DNA from: Pseudaquabacterium pictum
GTDB taxonomy: Bacteria > Pseudomonadota > Gammaproteobacteria > Burkholderiales > Burkholderiaceae_C
NCBI RefSeq assembly: GCF_005403045.1
Contig: NZ_BJCL01000013.1
Span: 62,001-126,000 of the forward strand
Length of the DNA: 64,000 nt
Direction: 5' to 3'
Below, piece after piece: positions 9,001 through 16,406 of the stretch (positions are counted from its first letter, which is position 1; every line of letters starts with the position of its first letter). Made by a program: the position numbers and the translations under genes. A model generated the notes under the pieces. The model searched no databases and was not told the origin of the DNA. It saw only the letters and a program-made list of their open reading frames with translations.

Positions 9001-10285
9001 CCGCGTGGCCAACCTGGGCGTGTGGGGCACCTGGGTGCCGCCGGGCTGGCGGCTCAGCGGCGCGCTGGACACCGTGGCCCAGTTCGACGGCACGCTGGGC
9101 GCGCCGCGCATCACCGGCAGCATGCGCGGCAGCGGCCTGGGCCTGCGCAACGTGCTGGACGGCGTGAACCTCACCGACGGCCAGCTGGCGCTGCAGCTCA
9201 CCGGCGACCAGGCGCGCATCGAGCGCTTCAGCCTGCAGGGCGGCGACGGCCGGCTCGACATCACCGGCGGTGCCGACCTGGGCGCGCAGCCCAAGCTCAA
9301 CCTGCAGATGGCAGCGGAGCGCTTCCGTCTGCTCGGCCGCATCGACCGCCGCATCGTGGCCAGCGGCCGGGCCAGCGTCAGCCTCAGCGACCGGCGCCTG
9401 CAGGTCGACGGCGGCTTCACCGTCGACGAGGGCCTGATCGACATCGGCCGTGGCGACGCTCCCACGCTGGACAGCGATGTGCGGGTTGAGCGCAGCGCCA
9501 GCGCGGTGGCTGCGGCCGCCAGCGCAGCCCCGGTGCCGGTGGCCGGGCCGCGTGCCGGTGCCAGCCCGCCACCCCAGCCGGTGCAGGTGCAGATGCAGGT
9601 GAAGATCAACCTCGGCCAGAAGCTGCAGCTGCGTGGCCAGGGCGTGGACACCCGGCTGGCCGGCGATGTGGTGCTCAGCAGCCCGGGCGGCAGGCTGGCG
9701 GTCAACGGCACGGTCAGCACGGTGGACGGGCGCTATGCCGCCTACGGCCAGCGGCTGGAGATCACCCGCGGCCGCTTCTACTTCACCGGCGAGCCAGGCA
9801 ACCCGCGGCTGGACGTGCTGGCCATCCGGCCGAACCTGGATGTGCAGGTGGGCGTGCTGATCGACGGCCAGGCCCACAGCCCGCGCATCCGCCTCTACAG
9901 CGACCCCGAGCTGGCCGACTACGACAAGCTGTCCTGGCTGGTGCTGGGCCGCAGCCCCGACGGCCTGGGCAGCGCCGACACCGCACTGCTGCAGCGGGCC
10001 GCCTTCGCCCTGCTGTCGGGCAGCGGCGTGGGTCCCACCGACAAGCTGATGGAGGCCATCGGCCTGACCGACTTCTCGTTCCGCCAGACCGATGGCGACA
10101 CCCGCGACACCATCATCAGCCTGGGCAAGCAGCTCTCACGCCGCTGGTACGTGGGCTACGAGCGCGGCGTGCATGCCACAACCGGCACCTGGCAACTGAT
10201 CTACCGGGTGGCGCAGCGCTTCACGCTGCGGGCGCAATCGGGCAGCGACAACGCCATCGACCTGATCTGGACCTGGCGCTGGTGA
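6056..10285 (+). CDS. tamB: TamB-like translocation/assembly module protein
   Basis: Large inner-membrane-anchored, periplasm-spanning partner of TamA, of the AsmA/TamB bridge-protein class. The product has 1409 residues. One transmembrane helix lies at about residues 27-52. A very long Gln/Leu/Ala-rich repetitive beta region follows, and the conserved DUF490/TamB domain occupies about residues 1050-1409, ending in a terminal aromatic residue (TWRW). The start is a TTG at 6056 overlapping the tamA stop (TTGA), so translation is probably coupled. Low-complexity 'LQLQ' patches and a Pro/Ala linker near residue 1160 are present. Family and pairing with tamA are secure. Confidence 0.92.
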   Translation: MSTLPPNPPPVAPDAPTPNPGRTARAGSALGRLVIGLLVVALLLVAGVAGSAWWAWRHPAALPWLLAHVPGLQASGVRGSLAAGTLQIDQLDWQLPAQAGRLRLWQLQIDGQGLVLWPRPGTLALLRLDRLHATRAQYDSPPPSGQPLQPPAQLRLPIDLALQQLRIDALQIDALPPVRQLQAGLQLGADGGRLHRVDGLQLVLETGTSAAPAPVALSGRLQIGTAAPLALQADLQARRDGAPAWQATLTARGPLAQLETTLQLRGEATAGAAAPTLQAQATVLPFAPWPLGALQLQTEALDLAALSPRLPQTRLAGRAEVQTRGRDQPAALRATLDNRLPGAWDAGRLPLQQMQLQASGRPDQTDRLTLDRFQLLLGDAAGPAGRISGQGQWQDDALRLQLQIDQLLPARLHRSAAPLRLGGPLLVQVRGLPTAAGPGSQPTVALDGTLTGQWADNAGLPVQLRLVGEASASHLLLTQAEARAGGALAKLSGQARAEAGGWRLQAQATLTDFDPRPWWRGPEGSAWQRGPHRLQGEASANLLWRPALAQRAGDLAIDRLLAALDGDAKLHLADSQLAGVPLAADLALQSQGPSAQVQGVLVLGGNRATLDGQGGAEAAADRWRASLQAPTLATLAPLRALLAELAPGSAAAIDQAWPTAGNLQATLQTQGRWPALQSQGTLQASQLGSAALQLQQASLSWRQGDRSDAPLQASLQAQGLRSGGQQLDTLALTLSGTLAEHRIQLSADSPLRPPAWTENLLGPAGTGTQLTGEARGQWLPGSGVAGGRYRLQGLTLQGGARGAAAGKPWLAAKDLAGELQLDAAGGLQALQLAPGRVQLPGTALNWRTLGWTAGGSLVVAAELETIDVASLLSRLQPDMGWRGDLTLGGRIDITSSAQALDADIVLARGQGDLSVVDDLGQAQPLGLTELRLALSAHGGRWQFAQGLVGARIGSLVGAQVLSNPPGQRWPQPGAALQGLLEARVANLGVWGTWVPPGWRLSGALDTVAQFDGTLGAPRITGSMRGSGLGLRNVLDGVNLTDGQLALQLTGDQARIERFSLQGGDGRLDITGGADLGAQPKLNLQMAAERFRLLGRIDRRIVASGRASVSLSDRRLQVDGGFTVDEGLIDIGRGDAPTLDSDVRVERSASAVAAAASAAPVPVAGPRAGASPPPQPVQVQMQVKINLGQKLQLRGQGVDTRLAGDVVLSSPGGRLAVNGTVSTVDGRYAAYGQRLEITRGRFYFTGEPGNPRLDVLAIRPNLDVQVGVLIDGQAHSPRIRLYSDPELADYDKLSWLVLGRSPDGLGSADTALLQRAAFALLSGSGVGPTDKLMEAIGLTDFSFRQTDGDTRDTIISLGKQLSRRWYVGYERGVHATTGTWQLIYRVAQRFTLRAQSGSDNAIDLIWTWRW

Positions 10286-10287
10286 GC

Positions 10288-10301
10288 CCGGCCACGGCCG
10301 G
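10288..10301 (+). terminator. GC hairpin after tamB, possible terminator
   Basis: CCGGCC-AC-GGCCGG is a perfect six-base inverted repeat directly after the tamB stop and before the tRNA. No run of T follows, so it is at best a weak or factor-dependent terminator. Confidence 0.35.
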
Positions 10302-10328
10302 CCCGCATGCGAGAATCCACGCGGGCCA

Positions 10329-10403
10329 GCCGCCGTAGTTCAATGGATAGAACGAGCGCCTCCTAAGCGCTAGATACAGGTTCGATTCCTGTCGGAGGCA
10401 CCA
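10329..10403 (+). tRNA. tRNA-Arg (anticodon CCU)
   Basis: All cloverleaf arms can be folded by eye. The D arm is GTTC/GAAC, the anticodon stem AGCGC/GCGCT with loop CTCCTAA (anticodon CCT, reading AGG), and the T arm ACAGG-TTCGATT-CCTGT; the CCA end is encoded. The acceptor stem pairs GCCGCCG with CGGAGGC, leaving a G4-A69 mismatch. It sits alone between tamB and the FeeM-like gene. No copy of its 3' end was seen elsewhere in the window, so no integrated element is suggested. Confidence 0.93.
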
Positions 10404-10422
10404 CCGGCGCCCCGCGCCGGCC

Positions 10423-11313
10423 TCAGATGCCGATCAGGTCGGTGGTGCCGAAATCGGTCGGCAGCGCCTCGCTGGGATGGCCGGTGTCGGTGAGGCGGCG
10501 GTCCTGCATGCGCTGCTTGGCCTGCATGCGACTGATGACCGCCGCTTCCTCGCGCAGCGACAACGCAAACGGGTAGAGCGAGCGCTCCCGCGCCGCACTT
10601 TCAGGCCGGCCGCCGAACTCGCCGATCTGCGCCATGATGTAGGCGAACTCGGCGCCCAGCAGCACCGCCGGCGCATTGACCGACTTGTTGATGCGCTCGC
10701 CGGCCAGGATCTGGCAGCCCAGCATGCGCTCGTAGTAGCGCACATGCCGCGGGTTCACTTCCATGATCAGCATGTCGTGGCCACGGATGCGGTGGGCCAC
10801 GATGTAGGCCACATGGAACAGCGTGGCCAGGACCCGCTTGGTGCCCACGGCCGGGTCGATGGCCAGCTTGGTGAACTCGGCGATGCGGCGACCCTGGGCA
10901 CGCAGCTGGTCGACCTCCGTCGCGAAGGCGCCGTCGGCACCGAGCTTGCCCGGATTGTCGAAGGCCACGGTGATGGTGCCGATCACCACGTCGTTCTCGA
11001 CCGCGGTCAGGGTGAAGCGGCTGACGGTGGGATCGGTGGGCAGGCTCACCTGCTGGTAGCCGCGCCAGCCGTAGCGGTCCTTCAGCAGGCTGTTGACGCG
11101 GTTGCGCCGCTCCATCGAATCCGCAGTCTTGATCTTGAACCGCCGCGGACCGTTGGGGCCATCGGGCAGCAGGTCGATCCGGGGGTCTTCCACCAGCATG
11201 TGGCCGCGGGGGCCGCGCCACATGACCGATGCAGCAAAGATCGTGGACTTCAAAGGATCACCGGTGATTGTGGACGGCAGGCTGCTGAAGCGCACTGGGA
11301 TGGTTCCGATCAT
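10423..11313 (-). CDS. FeeM-like N-acyl amino acid synthase (GNAT fold)
   Basis: About 296 residues resembling the N-acyl amino acid synthase FeeM-type acyltransferases, relatives of the autoinducer-synthase/GNAT fold, which transfer an acyl chain to an amino acid. Recognisable blocks are RRNRVNSLL...YGWRGY, the acidic segment ending GRRIAEFTKLAID, and a C-terminal core with NPRHVRYYERMLG. It has no signal peptide. The start is uncertain: ATG at 11313 is chosen, but the frame is open to 11409 and another ATG lies at 11220. Family members are often near exopolysaccharide/PEP-CTERM systems, but this one stands alone beside the tRNA. Two short palindromes lie about 100-130 bases upstream. Confidence 0.72.
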   Translation of the reverse strand: MIGTIPVRFSSLPSTITGDPLKSTIFAASVMWRGPRGHMLVEDPRIDLLPDGPNGPRRFKIKTADSMERRNRVNSLLKDRYGWRGYQQVSLPTDPTVSRFTLTAVENDVVIGTITVAFDNPGKLGADGAFATEVDQLRAQGRRIAEFTKLAIDPAVGTKRVLATLFHVAYIVAHRIRGHDMLIMEVNPRHVRYYERMLGCQILAGERINKSVNAPAVLLGAEFAYIMAQIGEFGGRPESAARERSLYPFALSLREEAAVISRMQAKQRMQDRRLTDTGHPSEALPTDFGTTDLIGI

Positions 11314-11409
11314 AGCGATGGCGGGATGACATTCAGATATCGGCACAGAGGCCGGACCTGGGTTTCTGATGGCCGGATACCCTGATTGGACGCCTTGCGG
11401 ACCGCCCAA

Positions 11410-11426
11410 CCCCCTGAATCAGGGGG
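11410..11426. promoter_or_regulatory. 17-bp perfect palindrome upstream of the FeeM-like gene
   Basis: CCCCCTGA-A-TCAGGGGG is perfectly symmetric around one base. It lies about 100 bases upstream of the likely FeeM-like start and 63 bases beyond the end of the DNA ligase gene, so it could be an operator for the first or a terminator-type hairpin for the second. No T-run follows on the ligase strand, which favours an operator. Confidence 0.45.
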
Positions 11427-11431
11427 GTAGT

Positions 11432-11442
11432 TTGACCGTCAA
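11432..11442. promoter_or_regulatory. Second short palindrome (TTGAC-C-GTCAA)
   Basis: An 11-base perfect inverted repeat only five bases from the 17-bp palindrome. On the minus strand its TTGACG also resembles a -35 box pointing at the FeeM-like gene, but no convincing -10 follows. Either a regulator half-site or chance. Confidence 0.3.
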
Positions 11443-11488
11443 TCCGCTGGATGCACACAACTTCTTTGCATGCGTGTGTGATTTACGT

Positions 11489-13201
11489 TCAACCTGCCAC
11501 AACTGGCACCAGGGCTTCCAGCGTCTGCAGGCTGTCGGCCTGCCACAGCGGCTTGTCGTGCCGGATGCGCAGCATGCGCGGAAAGCGCAGCGCGATGCCG
11601 CTCTTGTGCCGCGGGCTGCGGGCGATGCCCTCAAACGCCAACTCGAAGACCAGGCCAGGCTTCAGGCTGCGCACCGGGCCGAACTTCTCCAGCGTGCTGG
11701 CACGGATCACCGCGTCCACCTGCTTGAACTCGGCATCGCTCAGGCCCGAGTAGGCCTTGGTGAAGGTGAGCAACTGCAGCGCACCGGGCTGCGCCGGCAG
11801 GCGCGCGGCGATGGCCTGCACCACCGCATCGGCTTCGGCCGCGTCGGCCGGCGGGCGGCTCCAGACGGCAAAGGTGTAGTCGGTGTACAGCCCGGCGCGG
11901 CGGCCGTGGCCGGCCTGGGCGTAGACCAGCACCGCGTCCACCGTGTGCGGCGCGATCTTCCACTTCCACCACAGGCCGTCGGCCTTGGTGCGGCCGCTGC
12001 CGTAGGCCGACTGCCGGTGCTTGAGCATCAGGCCTTCGACGCCGCGGTCGCGGCTCTGCTGGCGCAGAGTTGCCAGGGTGGTCCAGTCGTCCGCCTGCAC
12101 CTCCGGCGACAGCGCCAGCGGCTGGCCATCCAGCAACGCCTGCAGCGCGCTGCGCCGCTGCTGCAGGGGCTGCGGCCGGCAATCCTGCCCGGCCAGTTCC
12201 AGCAGGTCGTAGGCGATGAAGCGCACCGGCACGGCGGCCAGCAGCTTGCGCGGCAGAGTCTTGCGCTGGATGCGCTGCTGCAGGGCCTGGAACGGTGCCG
12301 GCCGGTCGTCGGCGCCCCAGGCCAGCAGTTCGCCGTCCAGCACCGTGCCGTCGGGCAGGCCATCGGCCTGGGCCACCACCTCGGGGAAGCGCTCGGTGAT
12401 CAGCTCCTCCCCGCGCGACCAGATCCACAACCGGCCGCCGCGGCGCACCAGCTGGGCGCGGATGCCGTCGTACTTCCACTCGGCCTGCCAGTCGGCCACC
12501 GGGCCCAGTCGCGCGGCCAGCTGGGCGGGCGGTGCGTCGTCCAGCGCATGGGCGAGGAAGAACGGATAGGGCTGGCCGTCGTCCTGCGCATCGGCACCGC
12601 CGTCGGCCCCGGCCGGCGCCAGCAGCGCCGCCAGGCGGGCCGCGGTGGGCGGCTGGCGGCCGTCGGTCCAGCCCATCATGCGCTGGGCGACCAGCTTGGC
12701 ATCCAGCCCGGCATGGCGGGCCAGGGCGCGTTGCACCAGCAGCTTGCTGACGCCGACGCGGAAGCCGCCGCCGATCAGCTTGACCAGCAGGAAGCGCTGC
12801 TCAGCCGGCAGTTCATCCCACCAGGCGCGCAGGGCGGCGGTCTGCACCTCGGGTGGCTGGCCGCGCAGCGGCAGCAGGCGCTGCGTCAGCCAGTCGGCCA
12901 GGCCCAGGTCGCTGGTCTGCCGGGGCGGCGGCAGGATCTGGGCGATGGTCTCGGCCAGATCGCCAACCGCCTGGTAGCTGGCCTCGAACAGCCAGTCGGG
13001 GATGCCGGCCAGCGCCGTGGCCTCGGCGCGCAGCAGCGCGGTGGGCACAGTCTGACGCGGCTTGCCGCCGGCCAGGAAGTACACGCCCCAGGCGGCATCG
13101 GCCGGCGGCGCCTCGGCCAGGTATTGCACCAGGGCGGCCACCTTGGCCTCGGTGCTGGTGCTGGCGTCCAGCGCGGCGTACAGGGCAGCGAAGCGGCGCA
13201 T
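11489..13201 (-). CDS. ATP-dependent DNA ligase (Lhr/Exo/MPE-cluster type)
   Basis: A 570-residue ATP-dependent DNA ligase of the bacterial repair-cluster kind. It has an N-terminal DNA-binding domain (residues 1-200), an adenylation domain with nucleotidyl-lysine K243 in EWKYDGIR, and an OB-fold C-terminal domain with the WWKWKI/VYAQAG region. In other proteobacteria this ligase is encoded with an Lhr-Core helicase, a manganese phosphoesterase (MPE) and a metallo-beta-lactamase exonuclease. Here only the exonuclease partner is present. Its ATG overlaps the exonuclease stop by one base (TGATG), so the two are co-translated. Role: repair ligation independent of NAD-dependent LigA. Confidence 0.92.
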   Translation of the reverse strand: MRRFAALYAALDASTSTEAKVAALVQYLAEAPPADAAWGVYFLAGGKPRQTVPTALLRAEATALAGIPDWLFEASYQAVGDLAETIAQILPPPRQTSDLGLADWLTQRLLPLRGQPPEVQTAALRAWWDELPAEQRFLLVKLIGGGFRVGVSKLLVQRALARHAGLDAKLVAQRMMGWTDGRQPPTAARLAALLAPAGADGGADAQDDGQPYPFFLAHALDDAPPAQLAARLGPVADWQAEWKYDGIRAQLVRRGGRLWIWSRGEELITERFPEVVAQADGLPDGTVLDGELLAWGADDRPAPFQALQQRIQRKTLPRKLLAAVPVRFIAYDLLELAGQDCRPQPLQQRRSALQALLDGQPLALSPEVQADDWTTLATLRQQSRDRGVEGLMLKHRQSAYGSGRTKADGLWWKWKIAPHTVDAVLVYAQAGHGRRAGLYTDYTFAVWSRPPADAAEADAVVQAIAARLPAQPGALQLLTFTKAYSGLSDAEFKQVDAVIRASTLEKFGPVRSLKPGLVFELAFEGIARSPRHKSGIALRFPRMLRIRHDKPLWQADSLQTLEALVPVVAG

Positions 13202-14271
13202 CAGGCGGGGTCGGCCACCGGGGGGGCATCAGCCGGGGCGGCAGGCGCCGGCAGCTCACCGCCCTCGCCGCCGAACTCGGTGCGGAACGACGCGGCGTCC
13301 AGCCCCTGCTCGCGCAGCCAGCGCACCATCACCGCCTCCTGGCCGTGGGTGACGATCACCCGCTCGGCGCCGGTGGCAGCGATGGCGCGCTGCAGGCCGG
13401 GCCAGTCGGCATGGTCGCTGAGCACGAAGCCACGGTCCACGCCCTGGCGTCGGCGGGCGCCGCGCAGCTGCATCCAGCCGCTGGCGAAGCCGTCGCTGAA
13501 GTCACCGAGCTTGCGCGCCCAGGCGCTGGCATGCACCGCCGGCGGCGCCACCACCAGCGCGCCGCGCAGCGCCTGGGCGCGCGCCGGGCCATCGGGCAGC
13601 TCGGTGAGCAGCTGTGTCGGCGGCAGCGCGACGCCGACGGCCCGGTAGGCCGCGTTGAGCGGCTGCACCGCGCCATGCACCACGATCGGTCCGATGCCGG
13701 CATCCACACCGGCCAGCAGCCGCTGCGCCTTGCCGAAGCTGTAGGCCATCAGCAGGCTGGGCCGGCCGGCGGCGGCATTGCCGCGCCACCAGGCGTCGAT
13801 GTCGGCAAACACGTCGGCCTGCGGCCGCCAGCGGTAGATGGGCAGGCCGAAGGTGGATTCGGTGATGAAGCAGTGGCAGCGCACCGGCTCGAAGGGCGGG
13901 CAGGTGGGGTTGCGCTCATCATGGGCGCTGAGAAAGTAGTCGCCCGAGGCCACCCACACTTGGCCCCCGTGTTCCACCCGCACCTGGGCCGAGCCCAGCA
14001 CATGGCCGGCCGGGTGCAGGCTGATGCGCACGCCCTGGTGCAGCACCGGCTCGCCGTAGGCCAGGCCCTGCAGGTTCAGGCCCGCACCCAGGCGGCTGCG
14101 CAGCACGCCCTCGCTGACCGCGGTGGCCAGCACATGGGCGTGGCCGGCACGGGCATGGTCGGCATGGGCGTGGGTCAGCACCGCCCGGTGCACCGGGCGC
14201 CAGGGGTCGATGTAGAAATCGCCGGCAGCGCAGTACAGGCCGGCCGGGCGCAGGGTGATCAGGTCGTCCAC
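13201..14271 (-). CDS. Ligase-associated DNA exonuclease (metallo-beta-lactamase/CPSF fold)
   Basis: A 356-residue nuclease with the metal-binding motif HAHADH at residues 34-39 and later conserved blocks GDYFLSAHDERNPTC, YSFGKAQRLL and SDHADWPGL, typical of the SNM1/CPSF-like exonuclease found beside bacterial ATP-dependent ligases. It probably trims 3' or 5' ends before sealing by the ligase encoded immediately downstream. The start is a GTG at 14271. The C-terminal 25 residues are Ala/Pro-rich and poorly conserved. It lacks a signal peptide and should act in the cytoplasm. Confidence 0.9.
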   Translation of the reverse strand: MDDLITLRPAGLYCAAGDFYIDPWRPVHRAVLTHAHADHARAGHAHVLATAVSEGVLRSRLGAGLNLQGLAYGEPVLHQGVRISLHPAGHVLGSAQVRVEHGGQVWVASGDYFLSAHDERNPTCPPFEPVRCHCFITESTFGLPIYRWRPQADVFADIDAWWRGNAAAGRPSLLMAYSFGKAQRLLAGVDAGIGPIVVHGAVQPLNAAYRAVGVALPPTQLLTELPDGPARAQALRGALVVAPPAVHASAWARKLGDFSDGFASGWMQLRGARRRQGVDRGFVLSDHADWPGLQRAIAATGAERVIVTHGQEAVMVRWLREQGLDAASFRTEFGGEGGELPAPAAPADAPPVADPA

Positions 14272-14378
14272 GGGCGGCCGATGCTACCCGCGGGCCGCCC
14301 TGCCCTCACCCGCCCGCGGGATTCACCCGGATGGGATGCCGGCAGCAACCCGGCCGGCGCGCCGAAGCGGCGCGTGGC

Positions 14379-14939
14379 TCACTTCTTGACGTAGGTGTAG
14401 ACGATGACGCCGTTGACCACGGTGCTGGACTGCTGCACGTAGGTGGTCGAGCCGATGCGGGTGGTGGCGCCCAGGTTGCGGGCCTGCAGGAAGTTGCCGT
14501 TGGCGTCGTAGACCACCTGCTTGTTCACGGCCGCGGCGTAGTACGGCGATCCGCTGGCACTGCCCACGCCATGGGTCTTGTAGGCGTTGGCCCAGCCCTG
14601 CACGGTATAGAGGTTCTTGTATGGATCGAACGGCGCCGGCGCCGGCTTGGTAGGCGTGACGACCGGCTTGGTTGGCGTGGGCGCGGGCTTGGGTGGTGTG
14701 GGCGCGGGCTTGGCGGGCGTGACGACCGGCTTGGTTGGCGTGACAACCGGCTTGGCGGGAGCCTGTGCTGGTGCCGGCGTGATCAGCCGCACGTTGGTGC
14801 ACTTGGGACCGAAGGCGGCGGTGGAACTGGCCGAGACCACCTGGCCCTGGCAGGTGGCCTGGTAGGTGGCAGCCTGGCCGGCCAGTGGCAGCAGCGCCAG
14901 GCTGGCGGCGGTGAACAGGAACGGAACGGATGTGCGCAT
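14379..14939 (-). CDS. Secreted protein with proline-rich heptad repeats, unknown function
   Basis: I do not recognise a family. The 186-residue product has a clear signal peptide (MRTSVPFLFTAASLALLPLAGQA). A short region with two cysteines follows, then six proline-rich heptads of the form KP(VV/AP)TPx at residues 62-102. The C-terminal domain (about 80 residues) is rich in Tyr, Asn and Val. GAGGAAG sits just upstream of the ATG at 14939, which is why this start is preferred to the in-frame ATGs further upstream. The proline segment looks like a spacer that could cross peptidoglycan. Likely periplasmic or surface-located. Confidence 0.72.
   Translation of the reverse strand: MRTSVPFLFTAASLALLPLAGQAATYQATCQGQVVSASSTAAFGPKCTNVRLITPAPAQAPAKPVVTPTKPVVTPAKPAPTPPKPAPTPTKPVVTPTKPAPAPFDPYKNLYTVQGWANAYKTHGVGSASGSPYYAAAVNKQVVYDANGNFLQARNLGATTRIGSTTYVQQSSTVVNGVIVYTYVKK
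14634..14756. repeat. 21-bp tandem repeats encoding proline heptads
   Basis: Six imperfect 21-base units, built around accggcttggt/gcgggcttggc on the plus strand, encode the PxKPxxT heptads of the secreted protein. Such a tract can change length by slippage, so copy number may vary between strains. Confidence 0.7.
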
Positions 14940-15146
14940 GGATCTTCCTCGGGACATGGTTGGGCGGCCAAGCGGCCTGGCGCTCAGGCTGCGCCGTTCC
15001 ACTCCCCGGCGCAGCTGCACTATTTTGCTGTTTGTTTCATTTTTATCGTTAATTGATTGAGGCAGGCACCAACAAGGACGTGACAAGCATCACGACCGCC
15101 AGGCCCGCCCCGGCAACCTGCGCTGCCGGTGCGCAGGCCGCCGCCA
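14940..15146. promoter_or_regulatory. AT-rich leader between clsB and the proline-repeat gene
   Basis: About 200 bases without a gene. The stretch 15020-15060 is strikingly AT-rich for this genome (oligo-T and TTAATTGATTG), and it lies 80-120 bases upstream of the proline-repeat gene start. It probably holds that gene's promoter; no exact -35/-10 pair can be assigned. Confidence 0.4.
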
Positions 15147-16406
15147 CTAGTAGCGGCCGTTCAAGCCTGCCAGCCGCAGGAACCAGTGCGCTGCCCAGGC
15201 CACGAAGCCGCGCCGCAGCGCGGCCAGCCAACCGGCACCGACCGGCGGGCGCAGCACCTCGCGCGCCTCGCCGAACGCGGCCTCCACCTGCTGCGCCAGC
15301 CCGGCGGCGAAGGCACCGTCGCGCACGATCAGGTTGGCCTCCAGGTTGAGCAGCAGCGACAGCGGGTCGATGTTGCTGCTGCCCACCGTGGCCCAGTCGT
15401 CGTCGATCACCGCCACCTTGGCATGCAGGAAGGCGGGCATGTACTCGAACACCCGCACGCCGCTGGCCAGCATCTCGTCGTACAGCACCTGGGCAGCCAG
15501 CGCGGCCATGCGGTAGTCGGCCTTGCCCTGCAGCAGCAGGCGCACCTGCACGCCGCGCCGCGCCGCCTGCCGCAGGGCGCGGCGGAACAGCCGCCCGGGG
15601 TAGAAGTACGGGCAGACCAGCACCAGCCGTTGCTGCGCCTGGCCGATGGCCTCGATGTAGGCCTGCTCGATGGCGCGGCGCTGGCGCAGGTTGTCGCGCA
15701 CCAGGAAGGCCGCGCGCACTGGCGCCAGCGAGGCCGCCGCCACCGGCGCAGCCTGCTGGCGCATCTTCAGCCGCGCCATGATGCGCCGCACCCGGGCCAC
15801 CGGTTCGGCGCTGCGGGCCAGTTGCAGCGCCTCGTCCTTCCAGTCGGCACCCAGCCGCGCCCGGGTGTGCATGGCGCGGGCGGTCTGCGCCATCTGCGCC
15901 ACCACCGGGCCCTGCACCGCGACGGCAAAGTCCAGCCGCGGGCGGTCAGACCAGCCGTGGTTCATGTCGTGCCGGTCGTCGATCAGGTTGATACCGCCGA
16001 CGAAGCCGTGCGTGCCGTCGACCACGCACAGCTTCTGGTGCAGCCGGCGCAACTGGCCGGGGTGCAGCAGCCGCCACCAGCGGTCCAGCGGCCGGAAGAC
16101 GACCAGCTGCACACCGGCATCGCCCAGCCAGTGGCGCAGCATGGGCAATGCAGCCTTGCTGCCGAAGCCGTCGACCACCACGCCCACCTGCACGCCCCGC
16201 CGTGCCGCATCGGCCAGCGCCTGCGCCACCGATTCGGCGGCTGCATCGTCATGGAAGATGTAGGTGGCCAGCCACACCCGGTGCCGCGCGCTGGCGATGG
16301 CCGCACACATCGCGGGAAACAGTTCGGCACCGCCAGCCAGCAATTGCACCTGGTTGCCACCGGTGAGCTGGGCCGGGACGGACGGCCCGGAGCGCAGCGC
16401 AGCCAT
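15147..16406 (-). CDS. clsB: Cardiolipin synthase B (phospholipase D family)
   Basis: Phospholipase D-superfamily phospholipid synthase of 419 residues. It carries two HKD motifs: HQKLCVVD (H123, K125, D130) followed by GFVGGIN, and HAKVAVIDD (H328, K330, D335) followed by TVGSSNID. This matches ClsB, which makes cardiolipin or related lipids at the inner membrane. No N-terminal transmembrane pair is present, consistent with ClsB rather than ClsA. The ATG overlaps the stop of the upstream nuclease-family gene (TGATG). It is the last gene of the aroG-nudB-nuclease-clsB chain, all of whose junctions overlap. Confidence 0.92.
   Translation of the reverse strand: MAALRSGPSVPAQLTGGNQVQLLAGGAELFPAMCAAIASARHRVWLATYIFHDDAAAESVAQALADAARRGVQVGVVVDGFGSKAALPMLRHWLGDAGVQLVVFRPLDRWWRLLHPGQLRRLHQKLCVVDGTHGFVGGINLIDDRHDMNHGWSDRPRLDFAVAVQGPVVAQMAQTARAMHTRARLGADWKDEALQLARSAEPVARVRRIMARLKMRQQAAPVAAASLAPVRAAFLVRDNLRQRRAIEQAYIEAIGQAQQRLVLVCPYFYPGRLFRRALRQAARRGVQVRLLLQGKADYRMAALAAQVLYDEMLASGVRVFEYMPAFLHAKVAVIDDDWATVGSSNIDPLSLLLNLEANLIVRDGAFAAGLAQQVEAAFGEAREVLRPPVGAGWLAALRRGFVAWAAHWFLRLAGLNGRY

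Noticed and set aside
5945-9877. 1310-codon minus-strand open frame opposite tamB
   Set aside because: Gln/Ala/Arg low-complexity shadow of the repetitive tamB sequence; no domain seen.
10384-10403. 3' end of tRNA-Arg as an integration site
   Set aside because: No second copy of the tRNA end and no integrase gene were seen in the window.
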